Shown one piece after another: positions 33,390 through 43,594 of a stretch of 48,602 nt of DNA. The translations under genes and the position numbers were made by a program. Every line of letters starts with the position of its first letter. Position 1 is the stretch's first letter. Below the pieces are notes generated by a model, which saw only the letters and a program-made list of their open reading frames with translations, made no database searches and was not told the DNA's origin. Source of the DNA: an alpha proteobacterium SCGC AAA280-P20 (GTDB lineage Bacteria; Pseudomonadota; Alphaproteobacteria; Pelagibacterales; Pelagibacteraceae); contig AQUE01000002.1 of the NCBI GenBank assembly GCA_000371845.1, forward strand, positions 1-48,602, given 5' to 3'.

Positions 33390-33458
33390 TAAAAGTGATT
33401 ATATTTTTTGTTAAGTTATAATATATACTAATCGCTTAGAACAAATTAATTTTCATAA

Positions 33459-33917
33459 ATGTTTAAAAAAAGAACCTCAATTAAGCAAGTAGAAGAAGGC
33501 AAGTATTTAAGCCCTAAATTCAACAAGGACGGGTTAATTCCGGTGATCACTACTGATTATAAAACTAAAGAAGTTCTTATGCACGGATTTATGAACAAGT
33601 TAGCTTTGCAAAAAACAATTGAAACAGGTGAGGCTTTCTACTGGAGTAGATCAAGAAAGGCTTTATGGCATAAAGGCGCAACCAGTGGCTTTGTTCAAAA
33701 AGTAAAAGACATTAGAATTGATGATGATCAAGATGCGGTATGGATCACTGTGGACATTGGCCAAGGCGCAAGCTGTCACGTAGGTTATAGATCTTGTTTT
33801 TATAGATCAGTACCTACTAAAAATAAAAAAAATGTTAAATTAAAATTTAAAGAAAAAAGAAAAAAATTTAATCCAAATATTGTCTATAAAGGACAACCTA
33901 ATCCTACAAAACTATAA
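33459..33917 (+). CDS. hisI: Phosphoribosyl-AMP cyclohydrolase
   Basis: A 152-residue enzyme for the third step of histidine synthesis. GLIPVITTDYKTKEVLMHGF, AFYWSRSRKALWHKGATSG and GQGASCHVGYRSCFYRSV are the HisI core, with Cys106 and Cys113. The Asp-rich metal site reads DDDQDA at 88-93; the first Cys seen in many HisI proteins (DCDxD) is Asp89 here. A basic tail (KEKRKKFNP) extends past the core. It is coupled to the next gene by a TAATG overlap. No other his genes are in the window. Confidence 0.94.
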   Translation: MFKKRTSIKQVEEGKYLSPKFNKDGLIPVITTDYKTKEVLMHGFMNKLALQKTIETGEAFYWSRSRKALWHKGATSGFVQKVKDIRIDDDQDAVWITVDIGQGASCHVGYRSCFYRSVPTKNKKNVKLKFKEKRKKFNPNIVYKGQPNPTKL

Positions 33918-34552
33918 TGACAAATAATGTAAATGTCTTGGCTCCGTTTGGCCCAAGAATAGCAAGATTAAAAATTCCAAAAAATCTTATTAATAAAATA
34001 AATAAAGAGATTGATAGAATTGTAGATAGTCAAAATCTTTCAAAAAAATTTGATTATAGCAAAGAGTTAGTTGGTCAAGTAAGCCAAGAACTACAACTGC
34101 CAAAAGCTTTTATTAATAAATATTTAAAAAACTTTTTATTTAAGATCACTAAAAGTTATATTGAAAAATCAATCAATAAAAAGATAACTAAATTTAAAAT
34201 TAACAATGTTTGGGTGGTTCGACAGTTTGAAAATGAATATAACCCTATTCATTATCATGATGGACATATTTCAGGAGTTGGTTATTTAAAAATTCCAAAG
34301 TCTTTAAATGAAGACACAAGATCTCATAAACATAATCTTAAAACTCATGGAACAATAGATTTTATTCATGGTTCAAGAGCTTTTTTAAATAAAAGTATTT
34401 ACAATCATCAACCAAAAGTAGCTGACATGATTTTATTTCCAAATTATTTAATGCACACTGCTTATCCTTTTCAATCTGGTGAGGAGCGAAGATCATTCTC
34501 ATTTAACGCTGAGATTGATCAAAAAATAGCAAATGTGTTTAAGCATGAATAA
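33917..34552 (+). CDS. 2OG-Fe(II) oxygenase-like protein (TIGR02466-type)
   Basis: A 211-residue double-stranded beta-helix protein. NVWVVRQFENEYNPIHYHDG holds the first metal ligands (HxHDGH), and VADMILFPNYLMHTAYPFQS with GEERRSFSFNAEI supplies the distal His and the Arg that would bind 2-oxoglutarate. This pattern matches the 2OG-Fe(II) oxygenases of the TIGR02466 group, common in cyanophages and marine bacteria, with unknown substrate. It shares one base with hisI (TAATG) and overlaps the DUF2237 gene by 8. Confidence 0.72.
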   Translation: MTNNVNVLAPFGPRIARLKIPKNLINKINKEIDRIVDSQNLSKKFDYSKELVGQVSQELQLPKAFINKYLKNFLFKITKSYIEKSINKKITKFKINNVWVVRQFENEYNPIHYHDGHISGVGYLKIPKSLNEDTRSHKHNLKTHGTIDFIHGSRAFLNKSIYNHQPKVADMILFPNYLMHTAYPFQSGEERRSFSFNAEIDQKIANVFKHE

Positions 34553-34925
34553 AACTCTAAAACAAAAAAACGTCCTAGGTGAAGACATTGAACCTTGTTC
34601 AATGAATCCAGTTACAGGTTGGTTTCGTGACGGTTCATGCAATACAGATAAGACTGATGTGGGAGTGCACTGTGTTTGTGCAAAAGTTAATAATGATTTT
34701 CTAAATTGGTGCAAAGAAAACGGTAATGATTTAATCACGCCTCATCCAGAGTTTGGATTTGAAGGATTAAAAGATGGAGATAATTGGTGCGTTTGTGCAA
34801 GTTGGGTAAAACGTGCAATTGATGCCGGTCATGGATGTAAAATCTATATTCGCAGAACCCACATGAAGACTTTAGAAATCATACCTATGGAGACTTTAAA
34901 GAAGTTTGCTGTGGATATCTCGTAA
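34545..34925 (+). CDS. DUF2237 family protein
   Basis: A 126-residue protein. NVLGEDIEPCSMNPVTGWFR, SCNTDKTDVGVHCVCAKV, GNDLITPHPEFGFEGLKDGD and NWCVCASWVKRAIDAG match DUF2237, a small cysteine-containing fold of unknown function. At least five conserved Cys suggest metal or redox activity. A start at 34533 is also in frame, but 34545 gives the 8-base overlap ATGAATAA seen elsewhere and a better N-terminus. It is the last gene of the hisI run. Confidence 0.85.
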   Translation: MNKTLKQKNVLGEDIEPCSMNPVTGWFRDGSCNTDKTDVGVHCVCAKVNNDFLNWCKENGNDLITPHPEFGFEGLKDGDNWCVCASWVKRAIDAGHGCKIYIRRTHMKTLEIIPMETLKKFAVDIS

Positions 34926-34946
34926 TTCAACGTTTAGATGTTCTCG

Positions 34947-34981
34947 TTTTGATTCCCTTTTGATTCTATTTTGAATCAAAA
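34947..34981. terminator. AT-rich triple repeat hairpin between DUF2237 and dxs
   Basis: TTTTGATTC occurs twice in direct orientation (34947-34955 and 34958-34966) and once inverted as GAATCAAAA (34973-34981). The second and inverted copies can form a 9-bp stem with a 6-base loop; the first copy offers an alternative stem. The position between two convergent genes suits a bidirectional terminator, though the stem is weak. Confidence 0.5.
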
Positions 34982-35020
34982 ATACAACCTAAAAGGATAT
35001 ATGTGTATATTTTTATAAGC

Positions 35021-36931
35021 CTACTTAATAACTCGTATTCCGTCTTTGCTAAAGAATACCTCTAAAACTTTTTGAGCTATGTGCTTAGCGTTTAAGCCCG
35101 CAACGTCGTACATTCTCTCTGGGGTATCTTGATCAATGAATACATCCGGAAGTATCATTGATCTAAATTTAAGTCCTTTATCAAAAATTCCGTTTTCAGC
35201 TAATAAATTTGCAACGTGTGAACCAAATCCACCAATTGAACCTTCTTCGATAGTGATTAGTACTTCATGATTTTTTGCAGATTTTAAAATTAATTGTTCG
35301 TCTAATGGTTTTGCAAACCTTGCATCAATAATCGTAGTAGAAATTCCTTTATTCTTTAATTCGTTCGCTGCAATTTTGCACTCTTCTAGTCTTGTGCCTA
35401 AACTTAATAGACATACTTGTTTACCTTCTTGAATAATTCTTGCTTTTCCAATTTCAATTGTCTCTTTAATATTTGGTAGCTCAACACTATAACCATTTCC
35501 TCTTGGATATCTAAATGCAGAAGGTCTATCGTTAATAGTAACTGCAGTATTAATCATTCGAACAAGTTCTGCTTCATCACTTGGTGCCATAACAACAAAA
35601 TTTGGAAGCGTTGCAAGATAAGTAATATCAAACGAACCTGCGTGCGTTGGTCCATCTGCGCCAACTAATCCTGCTCGATCAATTGCAAATCGAACGGGTA
35701 GATTTTGAATTGCAACATCGTGCACTACTTGATCATAAGCTCTTTGTAAAAATGTTGAATAGATCGTTGCAAAAGGCTTGAACCCTTCTGTTGCAAGTCC
35801 TGCAGCAAATGTAACTGCATGCTGTTCTGCAATTCCAACATCGAATGTACGTGTTGGGAATTTTTTTTCAAATATATCAACGCCTGTTCCTGATGGCATT
35901 GCTCCTGTGATTGCAACAATTTTACTATCTAACTCTCCATGTTTAGCAAGTGTATCACCATAAACTTTTGTAAATGTTGGAGTGTTAGCTGTTGATTTTA
36001 CTTGCGCACCTGTAACAACATCAAATTTATTTACACCATGATATTTATCATCTGAATTTTCAGCAGGTATATAGCCTTTTCCTTTTTGGGTAATCACATG
36101 AACTAAAAATGGACCTTGATGACTAGAGTCTCTAACATTTTTTAATACTGGAATTAATTGATCAAAATTATGTCCATCAATAGTACCTACATAATAAAAA
36201 CCTAATTCATCAAATAAAGTTCCGCCAACAGCAAGACCTCTAAAATATTCTTCAAATCTTGCAGCTCTGGTCTTAATTGATCTTGGAAATAATGATGCAA
36301 CTTTTTTTAAAAACCCTCTAAATCCTATATAAGTTTTTCCAGATAATAATTTTGCAAGATAAGATCTCATGGCTCCAACAGGTGGAGCTATGGACATGTC
36401 GTTATCATTAAGAATAACAATTAGTCTTGATTTCATAGAGCCTGCATTATTCATGGCCTCATAAGCCATCCCTGCGCTCATTGCTCCATCGCCAATAACA
36501 GCAATTACATTATTATTTCTATCATCTAGGTCTCTTGCAACTGCCATTCCTAAGGATGCCGATATTGAAGTAGAACTGTGCGCGGCACCAAATGGATCAT
36601 AAATACTTTCAGATCTTTTGGTAAATCCTGACAACCCCCCACCTTTTCTTAATGTTCTAATTCTATCTCTTCGTTCTGTTAAAATCTTATGAGGGTAAGC
36701 TTGATGACCTACATCCCAAACTAATCTGTCTTTTGGAGTATCAAAAAGATAATGAATTGCGATTGTTAATTCTACAACACCAAGCCCTGCACCAAGATGT
36801 CCACCAGTGACTGAAACAGCATCAACCAATTCAGCCCTAAGCTCTTCAGCTAATATTTTTAATTCTGATACTTGTAATTTTTTCAAATCTTGAGGATTCT
36901 TAATCTTATCAAGCAATGGTGTATTAGGCAT
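35021..36931 (-). CDS. dxs: 1-deoxy-D-xylulose-5-phosphate synthase
   Basis: A 636-residue thiamine-diphosphate enzyme that joins pyruvate and glyceraldehyde 3-phosphate in the MEP pathway. [14 protein letters not shown], the TPP/Mg motif [18 protein letters not shown] and the Tkt-domain [15 protein letters not shown] with [10 protein letters not shown] are typical, and the C-terminal transketolase domain is intact. It overlaps ispA by one base (TAATG), giving the common alphaproteobacterial order xseB-ispA-dxs. Confidence 0.97.
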   Translation of the reverse strand: MPNTPLLDKIKNPQDLKKLQVSELKILAEELRAELVDAVSVTGGHLGAGLGVVELTIAIHYLFDTPKDRLVWDVGHQAYPHKILTERRDRIRTLRKGGGLSGFTKRSESIYDPFGAAHSSTSISASLGMAVARDLDDRNNNVIAVIGDGAMSAGMAYEAMNNAGSMKSRLIVILNDNDMSIAPPVGAMRSYLAKLLSGKTYIGFRGFLKKVASLFPRSIKTRAARFEEYFRGLAVGGTLFDELGFYYVGTIDGHNFDQLIPVLKNVRDSSHQGPFLVHVITQKGKGYIPAENSDDKYHGVNKFDVVTGAQVKSTANTPTFTKVYGDTLAKHGELDSKIVAITGAMPSGTGVDIFEKKFPTRTFDVGIAEQHAVTFAAGLATEGFKPFATIYSTFLQRAYDQVVHDVAIQNLPVRFAIDRAGLVGADGPTHAGSFDITYLATLPNFVVMAPSDEAELVRMINTAVTINDRPSAFRYPRGNGYSVELPNIKETIEIGKARIIQEGKQVCLLSLGTRLEECKIAANELKNKGISTTIIDARFAKPLDEQLILKSAKNHEVLITIEEGSIGGFGSHVANLLAENGIFDKGLKFRSMILPDVFIDQDTPERMYDVAGLNAKHIAQKVLEVFFSKDGIRVIK

Positions 36932-37815
36932 TAATGATCTCTTCTTAATAAAAAGTTTACAGAATCTACCAAGCTATCCGCTCTTGTTCCATATCTTTTT
37001 TTTAATTTTTCAGTAATACCATCTGCTAACTGATAAGAAAATTCAATGGCTTTATTTACTCCAAGATTTTTAATTACTGTAGCCTTGCCTTTTTTCTTAT
37101 CTCCTCTTGTGGGTTTACCAATTTTTTTGGTATCTCCAAATACATCTAAAAGATCATCAGTAATTTGAAATAACAAACCAATATCAAGACCTATTTTTTT
37201 TAAAAATTTTCTCTCTTTTTCTTTGCCTGCCAAAATAGCAACGCTTTCTAAGCAAAAACTAATCAACTCCCCGGTCTTTTTATTTTGCATATCCACTATT
37301 GAATCTTTACTAACTTTTAATTTTTCAAATTTTAGATCTAAAAATTGTCCTCCTGCAATTCCGGTATAACCAGATGAAGATGCCAAAGCATAAACCAAAT
37401 CAGATTTTGATTTTGAACTGGCAATCATTTTATTTGAAGTTAAAATTTCAAACGCTAAAGTTAATAAAGAATTGCCAGCGAGTATAGCTGTGGATTCTCC
37501 AAAAACTTTGTGAGTACTTTTCTTTCCTCTTCTAAAATCATCATCATCCATACTTGGTAAATCGTCATGAATAAGTGAATAAGAATGGATGCATTCAACT
37601 GCTGCACCAATAGTAATCAATCTTTTATAATCTAAATTAAATAATTTTCCTGAAGAAACGATTAAATAAGACCTAAATTTTTTCCCCCCTGAAAATAAGC
37701 CATATTTCATGGCTTCAAAGAGTTTATTCTTCTGTTGATTTTGCTTTAGAAAATTTTTTAAGAAAACGTCAACGTCTTTAGCAACTTTAATTATTCTTCT
37801 CTCTGTATCTTTCAT
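36931..37815 (-). CDS. ispA: Polyprenyl (farnesyl) diphosphate synthase
   Basis: A 294-residue chain-elongation enzyme. The first aspartate-rich motif is [17 protein letters not shown] and the second [24 protein letters not shown] holds the basic diphosphate site and GQFLDL the middle motif. It makes farnesyl diphosphate for quinone and undecaprenyl lipids. Length and motifs fit bacterial IspA. xseB lies 2 bases upstream. Confidence 0.95.
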   Translation of the reverse strand: MKDTERRIIKVAKDVDVFLKNFLKQNQQKNKLFEAMKYGLFSGGKKFRSYLIVSSGKLFNLDYKRLITIGAAVECIHSYSLIHDDLPSMDDDDFRRGKKSTHKVFGESTAILAGNSLLTLAFEILTSNKMIASSKSKSDLVYALASSSGYTGIAGGQFLDLKFEKLKVSKDSIVDMQNKKTGELISFCLESVAILAGKEKERKFLKKIGLDIGLLFQITDDLLDVFGDTKKIGKPTRGDKKKGKATVIKNLGVNKAIEFSYQLADGITEKLKKRYGTRADSLVDSVNFLLRRDH

Positions 37816-37817
37816 AC

Positions 37818-38072
37818 TTAAGAATTTTTGTTAAATTCTTTTGTTGAAAATTTACCGTCTTTATCAATAGTAATTTGCTCTACTTTTAAAGTAGCTTCTT
37901 TTAATTTAGTTTCGCAATGATTTTTAAGATGAACGCCGCGTGTGTACTCTGCGATCGACTCTTCTAAATTAATAGAACCATCTTCTAACTTGCTAACAAT
38001 ATCTTCTAACTGTTCCAAAGCTTCTTCAAAAGACAGCTTTGTAATATCTGGAGAAATGTTAGATTTTTTCAT
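37818..38072 (-). CDS. xseB: Exodeoxyribonuclease VII small subunit
   Basis: An 84-residue coiled-coil protein. LSFEEALEQLEDIVSKLEDG and SINLEESIAEYTRGVHLKNHCE match XseB, which binds XseA to form exonuclease VII. The tail (GKFSTKEFNKNS) is an unstructured extension. It is first in the xseB-ispA-dxs operon; xseA is not in the window. A divergent sua5-type gene begins about 45 bases away. Confidence 0.94.
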   Translation of the reverse strand: MKKSNISPDITKLSFEEALEQLEDIVSKLEDGSINLEESIAEYTRGVHLKNHCETKLKEATLKVEQITIDKDGKFSTKEFNKNS

Positions 38073-38116
38073 ATAAGTATCATTTTTAAGAATTACTTTT
38101 TTATATTAAATAATTA

Positions 38117-39073
38117 ATGAAAAATATCTATTCAAATATTTATAAACCCACAAACAATAATTTAAGCAAAGCTAAGGTTGTTATAGAAAAAGGAGGTGTA
38201 GTTGCGATCCCTACTGAGACTGTATATGGAATTGCTGCAAATGCTTATAATACTAAGGCTGTTAAAAAGATTTTTTATTTAAAAAAACGCCCAAGTGACA
38301 ATCCTTTAATCATTCACTTTAAAAATACTGAACAGATAAAGAAAGAGGCTGTTATTAACAAAAACTTTCTAAAACTTGTAAAAAAATTTTCACCTGGTCC
38401 TTTAACTTATGTTTTGAAAAAAAAAATAAGTTCTAAAATATCTAAACTAGCAAACAAAGGACTTGCTACAATTGCGGTAAGAATTCCAAGTGAAAAAAGC
38501 ACAATTAAATTATTAAATATTCTTAAATGTCCACTTGCTGCGCCAAGCGCTAATAAATCAAAATCTTTAAGTCCGACAACGGCAAAACATGTAGCAGAAG
38601 AATTTGGTAGCAGTATTAGAATGATTATTGATGGTGGTACTTGTAAAATTGGAATTGAATCAACGGTTATAGATTTAACAACTAAACCCAAAATATTAAG
38701 AGAAGGAGGACTTTCTTCTGAGGTTATTGGAAAATTTTTAAAAATAAGATTGTCTGAGAAACAAAATAAAATTATTAAATCTCCAGGGCAAATTGGCCTT
38801 CATTATTCTCCTGGCATGCCTATTTATATGAACAGGGAAAAAGCTACTAAAGATGGAGCTTTAATAACATTTGGCAAAAAAAATTATAGCAATCAGAATA
38901 CTTTTAACTTAAGTACTGGGGGAAATTTAAAAGAAGCTGCTAAAAATTTCTTTAATACTTTAAGGGTTATTAAAAATAAAAAATTTGAATCCATAAGCGT
39001 TAATAAAATTCCTAATAAAGACTTGGGCAAAGCAATTAATGAAAGATTAAGAAGAGCTGCATACTATGAGTGA
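38117..39073 (+). CDS. tsaC: L-threonylcarbamoyladenylate synthase (Sua5/TsaC)
   Basis: A 318-residue enzyme of the t6A37 tRNA modification pathway. The YrdC domain (about 20-205) has VVAIPTETVYGIAANAYN, KKRPSDNPLIIHF and LAAPSANKSKSLSPTTAKH. The C-terminal Sua5 domain begins near 230 after a linker with SPGQIGLHYSPGMP, so it is the long Sua5 form rather than short TsaC. Its last 8 bases overlap the ABC ATPase start (ATGAGTGA). Confidence 0.94.
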   Translation: MKNIYSNIYKPTNNNLSKAKVVIEKGGVVAIPTETVYGIAANAYNTKAVKKIFYLKKRPSDNPLIIHFKNTEQIKKEAVINKNFLKLVKKFSPGPLTYVLKKKISSKISKLANKGLATIAVRIPSEKSTIKLLNILKCPLAAPSANKSKSLSPTTAKHVAEEFGSSIRMIIDGGTCKIGIESTVIDLTTKPKILREGGLSSEVIGKFLKIRLSEKQNKIIKSPGQIGLHYSPGMPIYMNREKATKDGALITFGKKNYSNQNTFNLSTGGNLKEAAKNFFNTLRVIKNKKFESISVNKIPNKDLGKAINERLRRAAYYE

Positions 39074-39800
39074 AAATATAATTGAAGTTAGAAATTTATC
39101 AAAGAAATTTAGAAATCATCAAGCTGTTAACAATATTTCCTTTGATCTAAAGCGAGGAGAGATAAAAGGTATTTTAGGAGCTAATGGCGCTGGTAAAACT
39201 ACTACTATAACAATGTTGCTAGGCTTACTAACACCAACATCAGGAAGTATTAAAATATTATCAACGGATATTTCAAAGGACAGATATAAGATTTTAAATA
39301 AAATAAACTTCTCGTCTCCTTACGTAGATTTACCAAAAAAATTAACAGTTAGACAAAATCTATATGTATATGGAATGCTCTATGGTATTAAAAATATAAA
39401 TCAAAAAATTAAAAACGTTGCCAAGGAATTAGACTTTACAGGTCTGCTTGACATTAAAGTTGGGGAATTATCTTCCGGTCAAAAAACAAGAGTATCTTTA
39501 GGTAAAGCAGTAATTAATGACCCTGAAATACTATTTCTTGATGAACCCACTGCTTCACTTGATCCTGATACAGCTGATCGTGTCAGAACTTTTTTTGAAA
39601 AATTTTGCAAAAGACATAATACTGCAATCATTCTTGCAAGTCATAATATGGAGGAAGTTACTAGACTTTGTGACAATGTGATTATGATGAAGGATGGAAA
39701 AATTACAGATCAAGGATCTCCTAACAGTCTTTTAAAAAAATATGGAAAGAAAAAATTAGAAGATGTCTTTCTTAAAATCGCAAGGGATAAGAATAATTGA
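39066..39800 (+). CDS. ABC transporter ATP-binding protein (ABC-2 type exporter)
   Basis: A 244-residue ATPase. Walker A GANGAGKTTTIT, the Q-loop region, signature LSSGQKTRVSLG and Walker B ILFLDEPTASLDPDT are intact, with the switch His in ILASHNMEEV. The N-terminal ENIIEVRNLSKKF and overall length fit the NodI/YadG group of exporters. It partners the permease encoded next (4-base overlap). The substrate is unknown. Confidence 0.93.
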   Translation: MSENIIEVRNLSKKFRNHQAVNNISFDLKRGEIKGILGANGAGKTTTITMLLGLLTPTSGSIKILSTDISKDRYKILNKINFSSPYVDLPKKLTVRQNLYVYGMLYGIKNINQKIKNVAKELDFTGLLDIKVGELSSGQKTRVSLGKAVINDPEILFLDEPTASLDPDTADRVRTFFEKFCKRHNTAIILASHNMEEVTRLCDNVIMMKDGKITDQGSPNSLLKKYGKKKLEDVFLKIARDKNN

Positions 39801-40594
39801 TGAAATCTATAGTAAGAATTTTTGCCCTAGTCGTCAGATATTTTTATTTAATCAAAACTTCTTTTCCTAGAATTTTAGAATTGATGTATTGGCCAACATT
39901 TCAAATGATATTATGGGGATTAATTTCAAAACATTTAACAAATTCTAACGATACTGCTGTTCAGATTGGTGGCGTTTTAATTGCTGGGGTTTTGTTGTGG
40001 GATGTTTTGTTTAGAAGTCAGCTGGGTTTTTCTTTATCTTTTTTAGAAGAGATATGGTCAAGAAACTTAGGACAATTGTTTGTCAGCCCTCTTAGACCAT
40101 TAGAAATGGTTTTATCATTAATGACCATTAGTTTCATAAGAACAATTATTGCAATTATTCCTGCTGCTCTACTTGCGATACCTCTTTATTCTTTTTCTTT
40201 ATTTCAAATGGGATTTAGTCTAATGCTTTTTTTTTCAAGTTTATTAATAACAGGATGGATACTTGGAATATTTATCATTGCAGCAATCATTCGCTTTGGT
40301 GTTTCTGCTGAAAGTTTAGCGTGGGGTGCTATTTTTACATTAGCTCCCTTAAGCGCAGTTTATTATCCAGTTGAAATATTGCCTGAATGGATTAGATGGC
40401 TTTCGTTATCATTCCCGCAAACATATGTTTTTGAAGGAATGCGAGAAGTTTTATTTAGCAATAATTTTAACAGTAATTATTTTTTAAAATCCTTAGCTTT
40501 GAATGCGGTTTATGCGTTTATTGCAGTTGTTGTTTTTTTAGTATCTTTTGAAGGAGCTAGAAAACGAGGTGGTCTTATTAATACTGGCGAATAA
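39797..40594 (+). CDS. ABC transporter permease (ABC-2 family)
   Basis: A 265-residue membrane protein with about six hydrophobic segments and the ABC-2 layout: an N-terminal cytoplasmic stretch, LMYWPTFQMILWGLISKH, then EEIWSRNLGQLFVSPLRPLE (coupling-helix region) and AVYYPVEILPEWIRWLSLSFPQ. It pairs with the upstream ATPase to form an exporter resembling NodJ/YadH, which move lipid-linked or small hydrophobic compounds. Eight bases separate its stop from the convergent pntB. Confidence 0.9.
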   Translation: MMKSIVRIFALVVRYFYLIKTSFPRILELMYWPTFQMILWGLISKHLTNSNDTAVQIGGVLIAGVLLWDVLFRSQLGFSLSFLEEIWSRNLGQLFVSPLRPLEMVLSLMTISFIRTIIAIIPAALLAIPLYSFSLFQMGFSLMLFFSSLLITGWILGIFIIAAIIRFGVSAESLAWGAIFTLAPLSAVYYPVEILPEWIRWLSLSFPQTYVFEGMREVLFSNNFNSNYFLKSLALNAVYAFIAVVVFLVSFEGARKRGGLINTGE

Positions 40595-40602
40595 ATTATT
40601 AG

Positions 40603-42009
40603 TTAATCAAGATTTTTAATTATTTCCTCTACCATTTTTTTTGCGTCCGCAAAAAGCATTAAGGTATTATCTTTATAAAAAAGCTCATTATCAACTCCAG
40701 CATAACCAGTCGCCATACCTCTTTTTACAAATAGTACAGATTTAGCTTTTTCAACGTCAAGAATTGGCATACCAAAAATTGCGCTCTTAGGATCGGTTTT
40801 AGCCGCAGGATTAGTCACATCGTTTGCACCAATTACAAATGCAACGTCTGTATTAGAAAAATCATTATTAATATTTTCAAGTTCAAACACTTCATCGTAT
40901 GGCACATTTGCTTCAGCCAACAAAACATTCATGTGTCCTGGCATTCTTCCTGCGACCGGGTGAATTGCATAAGAAACTTCAACGCCTAATTTTTTTAACT
41001 TATCACCCATTTCACGAAGAGCATGCTGCGCTTGTGCTACTGCCATTCCATAACCTGGAACAATAATAACAGAAGATGCGTTCTTCATTAAAAAGGCAGC
41101 ATCATCTGCGCCTCCTTGCTTAACTGGTTTAGTATTTTTCTGAACAGTTGCGGATGATGTGTCTCCACCAAATCCACCAAGAATAACATTAAATAAAGAA
41201 CGGTTCATGCCTTTACACATAATATAAGAAAGAATAGCCCCTGAAGATCCAACTAAAGCTCCTGTAATAATAAGAGCAATATTTTCTAAGGTAAATCCAA
41301 TACCGGCGGCAGCCCAGCCAGAATAAGAATTTAACATTGAAACAACCACAGGCATATCAGCTCCACCTATTGGAATGATAATTAAAAAACCAATTAGAGT
41401 TGAAATAATTATAATAGCCCAAAATAAATTTTCAGATTGTAATTTTGCAAAAGAAAATATTAAAAAAATTATTAATATTCCTATGAGTAAATTTATAAAG
41501 TGTTGACCTTTAAATGTTATAGGGCTTCCAGACATTAATCCTTGAAGTTTTAAAAACGCAATGCAAGAACCGGAAAATGTAATGGCTCCAATTGCAACTC
41601 CTAAAGACATTTCTATTAAAGATAAGATTTTAATGTTTCCAACTTGTCCTATTCCGAACGATGATGGATTGTAAAATGCTACGATGCCAACAAGAACCGC
41701 TGAAAGACCAACTAAACTATGAAAGCCAGCAACTAGTTGAGGCATTGCTGTCATTGATACTCTATAAGCGATTAACCCCCCTATTAATCCCCCTATAATG
41801 ATTGGAATTAAAATGTAGAAAATATTTTCCTTAATTTGATTAATATCACCAAGAGATAAAAGAGTGACAATTATTGCAAGTGACATTCCCAAAATTCCAT
41901 AAAAATTCCCTGTTCTTGAAGTTTCTGGAGAAGAAAGTCCTCTTAACGCCATAATAAATAATATGCCAGTTACTAAATACAATGTTGCTGTAATATTTGC
42001 AGAGATCAT
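40603..42009 (-). CDS. pntB: NAD(P) transhydrogenase subunit beta
   Basis: A 468-residue protein: nine or so membrane helices, then a C-terminal NADP-binding domain III from about 295. [20 protein letters not shown] (the NADP-binding Rossmann loop), [20 protein letters not shown] and [20 protein letters not shown] are the domain III hallmarks. It uses the proton-motive force to make NADPH from NADH. Four bases overlap with pntAB. Confidence 0.97.
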   Translation of the reverse strand: MISANITATLYLVTGILFIMALRGLSSPETSRTGNFYGILGMSLAIIVTLLSLGDINQIKENIFYILIPIIIGGLIGGLIAYRVSMTAMPQLVAGFHSLVGLSAVLVGIVAFYNPSSFGIGQVGNIKILSLIEMSLGVAIGAITFSGSCIAFLKLQGLMSGSPITFKGQHFINLLIGILIIFLIFSFAKLQSENLFWAIIIISTLIGFLIIIPIGGADMPVVVSMLNSYSGWAAAGIGFTLENIALIITGALVGSSGAILSYIMCKGMNRSLFNVILGGFGGDTSSATVQKNTKPVKQGGADDAAFLMKNASSVIIVPGYGMAVAQAQHALREMGDKLKKLGVEVSYAIHPVAGRMPGHMNVLLAEANVPYDEVFELENINNDFSNTDVAFVIGANDVTNPAAKTDPKSAIFGMPILDVEKAKSVLFVKRGMATGYAGVDNELFYKDNTLMLFADAKKMVEEIIKNLD

Positions 42010-42308
42010 TTCTTTTTATTTTTTTTGTACATCTTCAGCATTCTTTGGGTTACCAAGAAGCCGCCAAAAATATTAACTGATGCAAGTAAAATTCCAAGAA
42101 TTCCTGGAAACTTTCCAAAAAAACCTTGCGTGATCGGTGATAAACCTACCGCAACTAAAGCTCCAACAATAATTACTGATGAAATTGCATTGGTAACTGA
42201 CATTAAAGGAGTGTGCAAAGCGGGGGTTACGCTCCAAACCACGTAGTAGCCTACAAAAATAGATAAAATAAAAATCGCAAATCTAAAGATAATTGGATCA
42301 ATTTCCAT
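42006..42308 (-). CDS. pntAB: NAD(P) transhydrogenase subunit alpha 2 (membrane part)
   Basis: A 100-residue membrane protein with three hydrophobic helices. [20 protein letters not shown] and [13 protein letters not shown] are the conserved proton-channel segments of the alpha-subunit membrane part. The short separate gene is the split arrangement known from Rhodospirillum and other Alphaproteobacteria. It shares one base with pntAA (TAATG) and overlaps pntB by four. Confidence 0.96.
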   Translation of the reverse strand: MEIDPIIFRFAIFILSIFVGYYVVWSVTPALHTPLMSVTNAISSVIIVGALVAVGLSPITQGFFGKFPGILGILLASVNIFGGFLVTQRMLKMYKKNKKK

Positions 42309-43405
42309 TAGTTAATCTCCTTGTTGACATAAACTGCTTTAATAATTTCATCATTTTCATCTATCTTTAATTTTTTTTCAAGTTTGTCATAAATAATTTC
42401 TAAAAAATTTAAAATGTTTTTTGCAAATAGAGTAGATGCGCTTTCTGAAATTCTACTTGGAAAATTTTTATGTCCTATAATTTTTACTCCATTCATAACT
42501 ACAATTTTCCCTGGCTCAGAGAATGCTGAATTACCGCCTTGCTCTACAGCTAAATCACAAATAACAGAACCACTCTTCATTGATTTAACCATTTCTTCTG
42601 TAACAATCCTCGGGGCCTTCTTGCCTGGAATTAATGCAGTGCAAATAACAATATCTTGATTTTTAATTGTATTTTTTAACAACTCTTCTTGTTTCTTTTT
42701 ATCTTCTTCATCCAACTCTTTTGCATAACCACCACTAGTTTCTAAATTCTTTGAACTTTCAGCAAAAACAAATTTTCCACCTAAACTCTCGACTTGTTCT
42801 TTTGAAGCAAGCCTAACATCTGTTGCTGACACAACGCCTCCTAATCTTTTGGCAGTCGCAATAGCTTGAAGTCCAGCGACACCAGCTCCAATGATAAAAA
42901 ATTTTGCAGGAGTTATTGTTCCGGCAGCCGTCATCATCATTGGGACCGCTTTATTAAATTCATAAACTGAATCTATAACTGCTTTGTATCCAGCTAAATT
43001 TGCTTGTGATGACAGAATATCCATAGACTGAGCCCTAGTAATTCTTGGAAGTAGTTCTAAAGAAAATATTTTAATATTTTTTTTTAAAAGTTTATTAATT
43101 TTATCTTTATTTAAGTGAGGGAAAAAACTGCCAACTAATACAGCGCCTTCTTTGATTGATGTAATTTCTGAATCGCTAGGACAATTAATTTTAACGATAA
43201 TATCTGAAGTTTTATAAATTTCTTCTTTAGTTGATATTTTAGCTCCTAACTTTTGTAATTCACTGTCATTAATATTTGAATTTTTTCCAAAGTCTTTTTC
43301 TAATTGAACAGAAAAGCCATTGGAAATATATTTTTTAACTGTATCTAAAGAAACTGCTATTCTCTTTTCGTTTATATCACTGTCAATTACTGATCCTAAT
43401 ATCAT
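42308..43405 (-). CDS. pntAA: NAD(P) transhydrogenase subunit alpha 1 (NAD-binding)
   Basis: A 365-residue soluble NAD-binding subunit with an alanine dehydrogenase-like fold. [39 protein letters not shown], and [20 protein letters not shown] (the NAD Rossmann motif) with [19 protein letters not shown] are diagnostic. It delivers hydride to domain III of PntB. First of the pnt operon; the 189-base region upstream separates it from the divergent fhs gene. Confidence 0.96.
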   Translation of the reverse strand: MILGSVIDSDINEKRIAVSLDTVKKYISNGFSVQLEKDFGKNSNINDSELQKLGAKISTKEEIYKTSDIIVKINCPSDSEITSIKEGAVLVGSFFPHLNKDKINKLLKKNIKIFSLELLPRITRAQSMDILSSQANLAGYKAVIDSVYEFNKAVPMMMTAAGTITPAKFFIIGAGVAGLQAIATAKRLGGVVSATDVRLASKEQVESLGGKFVFAESSKNLETSGGYAKELDEEDKKKQEELLKNTIKNQDIVICTALIPGKKAPRIVTEEMVKSMKSGSVICDLAVEQGGNSAFSEPGKIVVMNGVKIIGHKNFPSRISESASTLFAKNILNFLEIIYDKLEKKLKIDENDEIIKAVYVNKEIN

Positions 43406-43594
43406 TCTGTATAACTTTTAAAAAAATTAAAACTAATTTAAAAAAATATTGAACAAGTCTATTATCAAATGTAAATTTGAAATAACAGAAAAGAAACTAA
43501 TACACGTAATAATTGCTACTAGTTTTTTTGGTGCATTTTGAGTGAGCTTACAAAAGCTGTAATCTCATTAAGACTTAAAAACGATTAAAATATT

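Noticed and set aside
34533..34544. Upstream ATG for the DUF2237 gene
   Set aside because: The four added residues have no family support, and the ATG at 34545 forms the 8-base overlap typical of this genome.
43406..43594. Possible riboswitch or small gene before fhs
   Set aside because: No recognisable riboswitch core, no frame of useful length, and only weak short stems.
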